In this document: one piece after another, positions 1 to 6,870 of the stretch | How the letters are laid out: every line of letters begins with the position of its first letter | How positions within the stretch are numbered: the first letter of the stretch is position 1 | Assembly (NCBI RefSeq): GCF_006439055.1 | Contig: NZ_RCZC01000002.1 | Coordinates: 765,351-829,350 of the forward strand | Length of the DNA stretch: 64,000 bases | From: Sphingomonas glacialis | GTDB taxonomy: Bacteria; Pseudomonadota; Alphaproteobacteria; Sphingomonadales; Sphingomonadaceae | Direction of reading: 5' to 3' | Notes under the pieces: model-generated | The model's database searches: none | Told to the model about the DNA's origin: nothing | Seen by the model: the letters and a program-made list of their open reading frames with translations, nothing else | Translations under genes and position numbers: made by a program

Positions 1-793
1 ACAGCAGTCGGAAGGTGAGATTGGCGAGCGTGTCGCCGATCTTGTGGATCAGGATGAACAGCAGGACGAGCAGCGCGCCCTGCCGCTGGAAGAACTGCAC
101 GAACGGCCCGATGATCGATGCGCCGAGGTTGGCCATCCCGCCGCGCTTGTCGGGCTCACGGTGCCGCTCCGGCTCGCCGTAGAGCAGGCCGGCCAGCATC
201 GCCGGCAACGCGAACAGCCCGCACAGCAGATAGGCGTTCGACCAGCCGAAACGCGCCGCCACGACCAGCGCAAGCGCGCCTGCGCCCGCCGAGCCCAGCC
301 GCCAGCCATATTGCGACATGCCCGAGCCCACGCCCAATTGCCGCGGCTCGAGGATCTCGATGCGATACGCGTCGATCACGATGTCGAAGGTCGCCCCCGC
401 CGCGCCGACCAGGATCGCCGCGATCGCGGTGGCATAGATGTCGGCCGTGGGATCGACCAAAGCGAGGTTGGCGACCGCGGCCATCACCAGCAGCCCGGCG
501 ACGATCAGCCACGACACGCGCTGCCCGAGCCGCCCGATCAGCGGCAGATGCACGCCATCGACCACCCACGCCCAGATCCATTTGAGATTGTAGACGAGGA
601 AGGCGAGGCTGAACGCGGTGACGGTCGATTTGGTGATGCCGCTCTGCGCCAGCCGCGTCGTCAGCGTCGCGCCGATCATCGCGAACGGGAAGCCCGACGA
701 AATCCCCAATGCCAGTGCGGCGAGCGGTGCCTTTTCAAGATACGGCCGGACACCGTCCCACCAATTCGGGTCGCGCCCGGTCACCGCATTCAT
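1..793 (-). CDS. ampG: AmpG-like muropeptide MFS permease (C-terminal part cut off by window edge)
   Basis: About 264 residues are visible; the rest lies beyond base 1. The protein starts at the ATG at 793 (MNAVTGRDPNWWDG) and shows a series of hydrophobic helices. Stretches such as GISSGFPFAMIG, the basic/aromatic loop YNLKWIWAW and TFDIVIDAYRIEILEPRQLG are the pattern of AmpG/AT-1-like permeases, which import GlcNAc-anhydro-muropeptides across the inner membrane during murein recycling and feed AmpD/AmpR signalling. The frame is open from the edge to the start codon. A second ATG at 789 is out of frame. It stands divergently from nothing obvious: the next gene (receiver protein) is on the same strand 79 bases upstream. 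Family assignment is by recall of motifs; a related GPH-type sugar permease is the alternative. Confidence 0.78.
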   Translation of the reverse strand, partial: MNAVTGRDPNWWDGVRPYLEKAPLAALALGISSGFPFAMIGATLTTRLAQSGITKSTVTAFSLAFLVYNLKWIWAWVVDGVHLPLIGRLGQRVSWLIVAGLLVMAAVANLALVDPTADIYATAIAAILVGAAGATFDIVIDAYRIEILEPRQLGVGSGMSQYGWRLGSAGAGALALVVAARFGWSNAYLLCGLFALPAMLAGLLYGEPERHREPDKRGGMANLGASIIGPFVQFFQRQGALLVLLFILIHKIGDTLANLTFRLL

Positions 794-872
794 TCGTCAC
801 TCGCCCTTTGGTCGTTCGGGCGCAGGGTAGCGGCAAATTACCGCAGAGGAAGCGCTTTGCGGCTAAAAAGGC

Positions 873-1304
873 TCAGGTTGTCGTCGCGAACAAACTGAAC
901 CCGGGCGGCATCCGCTTGGGCTTCTTGCCCTCGAGCACCGCCTCGATCGCCGCGATCGCGGCGAGCAAGTCGCGCTGCGCATAGGGTTTGGCGAGACAGC
1001 CCACCGCGACCTCGCGCCCGCCCTCGGGGCACGATCCGGTGACGAACAGCACCGGCACGCCGGCCCCGTGCGCGGCGCGCGCCACGTCGAGTCCGCTGCC
1101 ATCGGCCAGACTGATGTCGACCAGCACCAGATCGATCTCGCGATCGCCCCCGATGACGCTGAGCGCATCGGCGACGCGATCGACCGTCGCGATCACCGCA
1201 TATTCGGCATCGCGCAGGAAGTGTTCGGTGTCGAACGCGACCAGCGGCTCGTCCTCGACGAGCAAGAGGTTGGAAATCCGCCGCTTCTTCTTCGCGAAAA
1301 GCAT
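873..1304 (-). CDS. Single-domain response regulator (CheY-like receiver)
   Basis: The 143-residue product from the ATG at 1304 begins MLFAKKKRR and then reads into a receiver fold: acidic pocket VEDEP, phospho-acceptor Asp in LVDIS, the switch Thr in LFVTG and the conserved Lys in LAKPY. No output domain follows, so it probably acts by protein-protein contact in a phosphorelay or as a phosphate sink. The reading frame is open up to 1409, which would add about 35 residues, but that extension is Arg-rich and unlike a receiver N terminus, so the shorter start is preferred. No histidine kinase lies nearby, making it an orphan. The stop is 79 bases before ampG on the same strand. Confidence 0.75.
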   Translation of the reverse strand: MLFAKKKRRISNLLLVEDEPLVAFDTEHFLRDAEYAVIATVDRVADALSVIGGDREIDLVLVDISLADGSGLDVARAAHGAGVPVLFVTGSCPEGGREVAVGCLAKPYAQRDLLAAIAAIEAVLEGKKPKRMPPGFSLFATTT

Positions 1305-1413
1305 CGCAGGAAATACCTGTCTGTTCTGTCTCTGCCGGAATAGCAGCGTGCGCACCGCCCTCGTTACGCACCCGCGCCTTAACGCGCGGCTACGAGATTG
1401 GGCACACATTATT

Positions 1414-1425
1414 TTGTGCGCACAA
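1414..1425. promoter_or_regulatory. Perfect 12-bp palindrome between the receiver gene and rluB
   Basis: TTGTGCGCACAA is a perfect dyad lying about 110 bases upstream of the receiver start and 29 bases upstream of the rluB GTG. A related half, GGCACACA, lies just to its left at 1401-1408. This is a plausible binding site for a dimeric regulator serving one or both divergent genes. No binding protein can be named from the sequence. Confidence 0.35.
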
Positions 1426-1453
1426 TCTAGCGTAAATTGGGTATCAGGGCACG

Positions 1454-2731
1454 GTGTCCACGCCCCCTACCCCAAAAGACCGCTCGAACGAGCCCCCGCG
1501 ACCTTCGACGCGCCCCAAAGACGACCAGAGGATCGCCAAGCTGCTCGCGCGCGCCGGCGTCGCGTCTCGACGTGAAGTCGAACGCATGATCGCCGAGGGC
1601 CGAGTCGCGCTCGACGGTGTCGTGCTCGATACCCCCGCGACGATACTGCAATCGCTCAACGGCGTGACGGTTGACGGCGAGCCCGTCGCCGCGCCCGCCG
1701 CCGCGCGATTGTTCCTCTATCACAAGCCGCCGGGCCTGCTCGTCACCGAGCGCGACCCCGGCGGGCGCAAGACGATCTACGACCAGCTGCCCGACGATCT
1801 GCCGCGGCTTGTGCCGGTCGGCCGGCTCGATCTCAACACCGAGGGCTTGCTCCTCATGACCACCGACGGCGAGTTGAAGCGCCAGCTCGAGCTGCCCGCG
1901 ACGGGCGTCGAGCGCGCCTATCGTGCCCGCGCGTACGGCCCGATCACGCAGGAGCAGCTCGAGGAGCTGATCCACGGCGTCGAGATCGAAGGCATTCGCT
2001 ACGGCTCGATCAACGCCAATCTCGAGCGCCGCACTGGCGCCAACGTCTGGATCGAGATGATCCTGACAGAAGGCAAGAACCGCGAAGTGCGCCGCGTGCT
2101 CGAATATCTCGGGCTCAAGGTCTCGCGGCTGATCCGCACGCGCTACGGCCCGTTCCTGCTGGGGGATCTCGCGGTCGGCGAGATTGGTGAGGTCAAGCAA
2201 CACGACGTCGTCAGCTTCCGCAAGGACCCGACGCGCAAGGGCGGCGGCGAAGCCCCCAAGCTGGTCGAGAAGCCGCGCCCGCAACAGCGCGGAATGCAGC
2301 AGATTCCGTCCGCGCCCAAAGCCCCGATACCCAAGCCGCAGCCCGCGCGCCGCATCACCAAGACCTCGGCCAACCGCGCGGACAAGGCGGCGTTTGCCGA
2401 ACCGACGCGCCAAGCGCAGCCCGGCCGCGATCCGGTCGTGCTGACCAAGGCCACCAAGGTGAAGCGCTTCTACGACGCCAAGCCGAAAGCTGGCACTGGG
2501 GCCGGCACCGAGCCGGTCGCGCCGCGCGCGATCGCGCCGGGCCAGCGCCCCAAGGTGTTCAGCCCAGAGCTCGGCCGCAACGTGCGCGCCAAGCCGGGCC
2601 GCACCGCCACGCCGACCGAGGCCGCCGAGCGCAAACCCGCCAAGGCGACGCCGCGCACCGCGGGCAAGGCGCGCGCCGCGCCGTCCAAGCCTGCGCGCGT
2701 GAAGATCCACAAGAGCCGGACCAGGAAGTAA
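1454..2731 (+). CDS. rluB: 23S rRNA pseudouridine synthase, RluB/RsuA family, with long basic tail
   Basis: Starts at a GTG (1454); 425 residues. An S4 RNA-binding domain occupies roughly residues 25-72 (RIAKLLARAGVASRREVERMI), followed by the RsuA-type catalytic domain with the active Asp126 in GRLDLNTEG and the RLIRTRYGPF motif near residue 222-231. RluB makes pseudouridine at position 2605 of 23S rRNA (E. coli numbering) in the peptidyl-transferase region. From about residue 258 to the end the protein is a low-complexity Lys/Arg/Pro/Ala tail, probably disordered and RNA-binding, making it much longer than the E. coli enzyme. rsmD begins one base after its stop, so the two RNA-modification genes form a tight pair. 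Confidence 0.85.
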   Translation: MSTPPTPKDRSNEPPRPSTRPKDDQRIAKLLARAGVASRREVERMIAEGRVALDGVVLDTPATILQSLNGVTVDGEPVAAPAAARLFLYHKPPGLLVTERDPGGRKTIYDQLPDDLPRLVPVGRLDLNTEGLLLMTTDGELKRQLELPATGVERAYRARAYGPITQEQLEELIHGVEIEGIRYGSINANLERRTGANVWIEMILTEGKNREVRRVLEYLGLKVSRLIRTRYGPFLLGDLAVGEIGEVKQHDVVSFRKDPTRKGGGEAPKLVEKPRPQQRGMQQIPSAPKAPIPKPQPARRITKTSANRADKAAFAEPTRQAQPGRDPVVLTKATKVKRFYDAKPKAGTGAGTEPVAPRAIAPGQRPKVFSPELGRNVRAKPGRTATPTEAAERKPAKATPRTAGKARAAPSKPARVKIHKSRTRK

Positions 2732-2732
2732 G

Positions 2733-3281
2733 ATGCGCATCATTGCCGGAAAATGGCGCGGCCGCCCGCTGGTCGCGCCCAAGGGTGAAGCGACTCGTCC
2801 GACTGCCGACCGCGTGCGCGAGGCGTTGTTCTCGATGCTCGCCAGCCGCGTCGGGAGCTTCGAGGAGTTGGCGGTCGCCGATTTCTTCGCGGGGTCAGGC
2901 GCGCTCGGGATCGAGGCGCTGTCGCGCGGTGCCGCGTCGTGCATCTTCGTCGAGCAGGACAAGCCCGCGCTCGACGCGCTGCGCGTGAACCTGACGAAAT
3001 TGGGCGGCGCGAAGGAAATCGGCGCCGATGTGCGGGCGCAATCGGTGCTCGCGCTGGGGCTTGCCGCCAAGCCGCTCGACCTGATCCTGATGGACCCGCC
3101 CTATGACAGCGGCGCGGGCGCGGTGGCGCTCGACAAGCTCAACCGGCTCGGCTGGATCGGCGAAGCGACGTGGATCAGCATCGAGACCGCCAAGCCCGAG
3201 CTGGTGGAAGTGGCCGGGTTCGTCGAGGATGTCAGCCGCGTCCACGGCAAGGCGCGGATCACGCTGCTGCGGCGGGGCTAA
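2733..3281 (+). CDS. rsmD: 16S rRNA (guanine(966)-N(2))-methyltransferase RsmD
   Basis: 182 residues, the usual size. It starts MRIIAGKWRGR with TRPTADRVREALFSML, a signature of RsmD. The SAM-binding motif FAGSGALG is at residues 52-59, an acidic ribose contact in FVEQD follows, and the catalytic DPPY tetrad of N2-guanine methyltransferases is at 121-124. RsmD methylates G966 of 16S rRNA in the assembled small subunit. The ATG lies one base after the rluB stop (TAA G ATG), so the two are very probably cotranscribed and translationally coupled. A strong inverted repeat follows the stop and separates it from the convergent phosphate transporter. Confidence 0.92.
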   Translation: MRIIAGKWRGRPLVAPKGEATRPTADRVREALFSMLASRVGSFEELAVADFFAGSGALGIEALSRGAASCIFVEQDKPALDALRVNLTKLGGAKEIGADVRAQSVLALGLAAKPLDLILMDPPYDSGAGAVALDKLNRLGWIGEATWISIETAKPELVEVAGFVEDVSRVHGKARITLLRRG

Positions 3282-3305
3282 CGCCACACCTCCCTGGCCG
3301 AGACT

Positions 3306-3409
3306 CCCCTCCCTGGAAGGGAGGGGTTGGGGGTGGGTTGCTCTCAGGGGGAACGTCACGCTCGACCAACGGGCCGACCCACCCCCAGCCCCTCCCTTTC
3401 AGGGAGGGG
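3306..3409. repeat. Nested inverted repeat, 33-base arms, between convergent rsmD and pit
   Basis: The left arm 3306-3338 and right arm 3377-3409 are reverse complements except for two positions (left core CCCCTCCCTGGAAGGGAGGGG; right CCCCTCCCTTTCAGGGAGGGG). Each arm is itself a small hairpin (CCCCTCCCT / AGGGAGGGG), so the whole can fold as one long stem or two short ones. It looks like a REP/BIME-type element and may also stop transcription from both sides. Its sequence is unrelated to the GTCACCCCGGCC elements elsewhere in the window. Confidence 0.8.
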
Positions 3410-3439
3410 AGCAACACTAACGCCGCGCCGCGGTAAACC

Positions 3440-5095
3440 TCAAACGTGGTGCGAAAGCCCGAACAGCGTCAGCATCAGCCAATACAGCCCGCCCGACAGC
3501 GCCATCGCCGCGGGGAGCGTCAGCACCCACGCCAGCGCCATATTGCGCAGCGTGGCGATCTGCAGCCCCGCGCCATTGGCGACCGAGGCACCCGCCACGC
3601 CGCTCGTCAGGATGTGCGTCGTCGACACCGGCACCGCGATGAAATCGGCCCCCGCGATCGTCGCCGCCGCGACGATCTCGGCGGCAGCGCCCATGCCATA
3701 GGTCAGGTGCGTCTTGCCGATCCGCTCGCCGACCGTGACGACGATCCGCTTCCAGCCGATCATCGTGCCGAGCCCGAGCGCGATCGCGACGATGATCTTC
3801 ACCCAATACGGAATGTAGCGCGTGCCATGCTCGAGATTGGTGGCGTAGCTGTTGATCGCCTTGAGCTCGGCCGGCGCGAAGGTCTTGGCCGCCTTGTCCT
3901 TGTCCTTGACCGCGAGCTTGATCGTATCGAGCGCGAGATACATGTCGTTGCGCAGATTGGGCGTCGCCGCGGCGGGCACCTTCTGCAGCGTGCCATAGCC
4001 CTCGATACGCTGGCTGACGTCGCGCGACAGCGTGTCGATCGCGCCGAACACCTGCGGCGAGGCGACATCGCGCGCGCGCAGCGCCGTGGTCAGCGTGGTC
4101 CGCGCCGCCTCGACCGATCCGCCCGGGCTGTCGCCCGCATGGGCGCGAAACGCGCCGGCCGCCTGGTTGGCCGTCTGGACGAACGCGGGCATGTCGCGCT
4201 CGGGCATCGTGCGATTGAGCGCATAGGCGGTCGGCGCGCAGCCGATCAGGATCAGCATGATGAGACCCATGCCCTTCTGCCCGTCATTGCTGCCGTGGAA
4301 GAAGCTGACCGCGGTGCAGGTCCCGATCAGCAGCGCGCGGATCCCCGGCGGCGGCGGCGTCTGGCCCTCGGGCTCGGAATAGAGCTTCGGGTTACGGATC
4401 ACCCGCTTCATCACCCACAACAGCGCGAGCGCACCGAAAAAGCCCATCAGCGGGCTGAAGAACAGGCCCTTGAAGACGTTGAACGCCTGCGACCAGTCGA
4501 CCCCCGACGTGCCGCCGGTGCCCGAGGCGATCAGCTGGTTGGCGAAGCCGACGCCGAGGACCGAGCCGATCAGCGCATGGCTCGACGAATTGGGGAGGCC
4601 GACATACCAGGTGCCGAGGTTCCACAGCACAGCCGCGAACAGCAATGCGAAGATCATCGCGAAGCCGGCATTGCTGCCGACGTGCAGGATCAGATCGACC
4701 GGCAGCAGCGTGACGATCGTATAGGCGACCGCCCCGCTCGACAGCAGGACGCCGAGCAGGTTGCAGCACCCCGACCAAACCACCGCGACCGGCGCGGGCA
4801 GCGAGTGCGTATAGATCACGGTGGCGACCGCATTGGCGGTGTCGTGGAAGCCGTTGACGAATTCGAAACCGAGCGCGATCAGCAGTGCGAGCGCGAGAAA
4901 GGCGAAGGTGCCGAGCGCGAGCCCCTCCCCCACGTTCGCGGTGTCGGAGACGATGCTGTACCCCGCATAGACCAACCCAGCGAGCAGCACCGCGAAAAAG
5001 ACCCAGGGGCCCGCGGGATGCAGTTTATGGTCGAGCCGTGGCCCATGCGATGCGTCCGTCGCCGAGTCGGGGGACGCGAGTAAGGTGGTAGCCAT
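3440..5095 (-). CDS. pit: Inorganic phosphate transporter, PiT family (long form with central extracytoplasmic loop)
   Basis: 551 residues with about ten hydrophobic helices. Two copies of the PiT signature are visible: GFEFVNGFHDTANAVATVIYT near residue 77 with GLPNSSSHALIGSV, and the second half with FFHGSNDGQKGMG and VPVSTTHILTSGVAGA. A hydrophilic segment of about 140 residues (Ala/Lys/Asp-rich, TLTTALRARDVASPQVF) separates the halves, longer than in the second Pit protein of this window. PiT proteins import phosphate as a neutral metal-phosphate complex by proton symport. No PhoU-like partner is adjacent. A weak Pho-box-like sequence lies at 5122-5139 just upstream. The start ATG is preceded by GAAGG. 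Confidence 0.88.
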   Translation of the reverse strand: MATTLLASPDSATDASHGPRLDHKLHPAGPWVFFAVLLAGLVYAGYSIVSDTANVGEGLALGTFAFLALALLIALGFEFVNGFHDTANAVATVIYTHSLPAPVAVVWSGCCNLLGVLLSSGAVAYTIVTLLPVDLILHVGSNAGFAMIFALLFAAVLWNLGTWYVGLPNSSSHALIGSVLGVGFANQLIASGTGGTSGVDWSQAFNVFKGLFFSPLMGFFGALALLWVMKRVIRNPKLYSEPEGQTPPPPGIRALLIGTCTAVSFFHGSNDGQKGMGLIMLILIGCAPTAYALNRTMPERDMPAFVQTANQAAGAFRAHAGDSPGGSVEAARTTLTTALRARDVASPQVFGAIDTLSRDVSQRIEGYGTLQKVPAAATPNLRNDMYLALDTIKLAVKDKDKAAKTFAPAELKAINSYATNLEHGTRYIPYWVKIIVAIALGLGTMIGWKRIVVTVGERIGKTHLTYGMGAAAEIVAAATIAGADFIAVPVSTTHILTSGVAGASVANGAGLQIATLRNMALAWVLTLPAAMALSGGLYWLMLTLFGLSHHV

Positions 5096-5562
5096 GCCGT
5101 TTAGGGCCTTCGCTGGGTTCTGTTACGGTATGATGACATTTCGGTCGCGTCATGTGCCGTCGGCGTCTCGCCGTGGCGGGCCCCCTGTCAAAGAAAGCGC
5201 TTCACTTCAAGCGCCACGTCGCGGTGGCGGCCCTGGTGTGGGACGGGGAACGCGGCCGCATACGCGCCGACACCGCCCGAATCCGTTACCGCTACCGAAG
5301 GCGCCACGCGGTCAGCGTGAAAAGCGCGCGCAGTGCGGCCGCGGCATCGGCTATGCACGGCCCCGGTATCGTCGCGGCCCAGCGCCCGCCGGAAATAAAA
5401 TTCCGCAAAATCATGCCGCTGCCCGCGGCGTGGCACCGCATCGATCGACCGCTTCGGCGCGGCCGCAGCGATCGCGCCCGCCACGAGATGCGAATTGCGT
5501 GCGACAGCCCGTCCCTCTAAGACACATCGGCCGTGACCGGGGGGCGCGCAGGAGAGATACGG
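5096..5562. other. 467-base divergent intergenic region without a supported gene
   Basis: This stretch separates the leftward phosphate transporter from the rightward glycosyltransferase. Open frames cross it on both strands, but they are Arg-rich, lack recognisable motifs and look like GC-driven shadows. The part nearest pit (5111-5145) is relatively AT-richer and holds the candidate PhoB-like site. The part nearest the glycosyltransferase holds its AGGAGAG ribosome binding site. Nothing else was recognised. Confidence 0.6.
5122..5139 (-). promoter_or_regulatory. Weak Pho-box-like direct repeat upstream of pit
   Basis: On the minus strand the sequence reads ATGTCAT, four bases, CCGTAAC, resembling the PhoB target CTGTCAT-N4-CTGTCAC. 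The first half is a six-of-seven match and the second five-of-seven. It ends only 26 bases before the start codon, closer than is usual for an activator site, and no clear -10 follows. Treat as a hint only. Confidence 0.2.
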
Positions 5563-6825
5563 GTGGGGACGGCATTCATCGCTGCGCGGCAAATCGACGG
5601 TGTCGAGCCTCCGCTGATCCCCGTCTCGCTTGCGCCGATCCAGAGTCCGCCCGCACCCCGGCCGCTGCGAATTCTGACCTATCTCTATAGTTTTGCGCCG
5701 GGCGGCGTCGAACGCGTCGCGGCGCGGCTGCACGCCGCGTGGAGCGGAGCGGGCGTCGATACGCAGATCGTCCTCGCCGATGCCAGCGTCGCGCCGCCGC
5801 AACCGGTGCGTGCGATGCGACAGGTCGGCCCGCGCGCCCGGAAGAGCCGTTTCGCCGGCTTCGTCGCGCTCGCGCGCGGGCTCCCCGCGGTGATCGACGC
5901 CGACCGGCCCGATGCGCTGTTCTGCGCTGGCAACACCTATACCGCGCTCGCGGTCGTGCTGCGGCTAATGCTGGGTCGGGCATGCCCGCCGATCGTCGCG
6001 AAGATCAGCAATTGCCTCGTGCGCCCCGACATGCCCCCGCTCCTGGGCCTCTTCTACAAGATCTGGCTGCGCATCCAGGGCCGCTATATCGACCATTTCG
6101 TCGCGATGGCGCCCGCCATGCGCGCCGAAATCGCGCAGCGCACCGGCGTGACGCGCGACCGTATCAGCGTGATCCCCGATCCGGCGCTGTCCGCGGGCGA
6201 TCTTGTTCGGCTCGCCAGCGCGCGCGACGCTGTGGTGCGCGATCGCCCCGGTCGGCACTATCTCGCGGTCGGCCGGCTCGCCCCGCAGAAGAATTTCTCC
6301 TTGCTGCTCCAGGCGTTCGCGCAGGCGGCAGTCGAGGGCGACACGCTGACGATCCTCGGTGACGGCGTCGAACGCGCGATGCTCGAACAGCGCGCGGCCA
6401 CGCTCGGGATCGCGCATGCGGTGCGACTGCCGGGCCATACCGACCCGCTCGACAATTGGCTGGCGCAAGCCGACGTGTTCGTGCTGTCCTCGATCTATGA
6501 GGGCGTCCCCGCGGTGGTGATCGAGGCGCTTGCCGCCGGCCTGCCGATCGTCGCGACCGATTGCTGCGTCGCGATGCCCGATCTGCTCGGTCACGGCGCG
6601 CTGGGGACGATCGTGCCGAACGGCGATTGCGCGGCGCTCGCGCGCGCGATGACGACGATCGCGCTCGACGACGCCGTGGTCGTCGCTGCGCGGCGTGCGT
6701 CGGCTGCGGCGTTCACGGTCGAGCATGCCGCGGGCGCCTATCTCGACGTGATCCGCGCGCTTGCCAGCGCGCGCCAAGCGTCGGCACGCGACGCGATCGC
6801 AGTACGCGCGCTCGCCGCGCCATAA
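5563..6825 (+). CDS. Glycosyltransferase, GT4 family
   Basis: 420 residues from the GTG at 5563, chosen because AGGAGAG lies six bases before it; the frame opens earlier at 5533 but without a ribosome binding site. The N-terminal GT-B half begins ILTYLYSFAPGGVERVAARLH, a typical acceptor-side glycine-rich loop after the first strand. The C-terminal nucleotide-sugar half has AVGRLAPQKNFSLLLQAF, LTILGDGVERAMLE and the EX7E motif in YEGVPAVVIEALAAG. Such enzymes transfer a sugar from a nucleotide donor with retention, usually in exopolysaccharide, LPS or glycolipid synthesis. It stands alone, with no polysaccharide cluster in view, so acceptor and sugar are unknown. uvrD follows 45 bases downstream. 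Confidence 0.85.
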   Translation: MGTAFIAARQIDGVEPPLIPVSLAPIQSPPAPRPLRILTYLYSFAPGGVERVAARLHAAWSGAGVDTQIVLADASVAPPQPVRAMRQVGPRARKSRFAGFVALARGLPAVIDADRPDALFCAGNTYTALAVVLRLMLGRACPPIVAKISNCLVRPDMPPLLGLFYKIWLRIQGRYIDHFVAMAPAMRAEIAQRTGVTRDRISVIPDPALSAGDLVRLASARDAVVRDRPGRHYLAVGRLAPQKNFSLLLQAFAQAAVEGDTLTILGDGVERAMLEQRAATLGIAHAVRLPGHTDPLDNWLAQADVFVLSSIYEGVPAVVIEALAAGLPIVATDCCVAMPDLLGHGALGTIVPNGDCAALARAMTTIALDDAVVVAARRASAAAFTVEHAAGAYLDVIRALASARQASARDAIAVRALAAP

Positions 6826-6870
6826 GCGAAACGCTTGCCCGCACGCGCGCCGTTCCCTACCTGTTCACCG

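Noticed and set aside
873..1409. Longer start (178 residues) for the receiver protein
   Set aside because: The extra 35 residues are Arg/Cys-rich and do not resemble receiver N termini; the start at 1304 gives a normal domain.
5188..5802. 204-residue minus-strand frame in the pit/glycosyltransferase gap
   Set aside because: It overlaps the glycosyltransferase coding start, has no ribosome site and an Arg-rich composition without motif.
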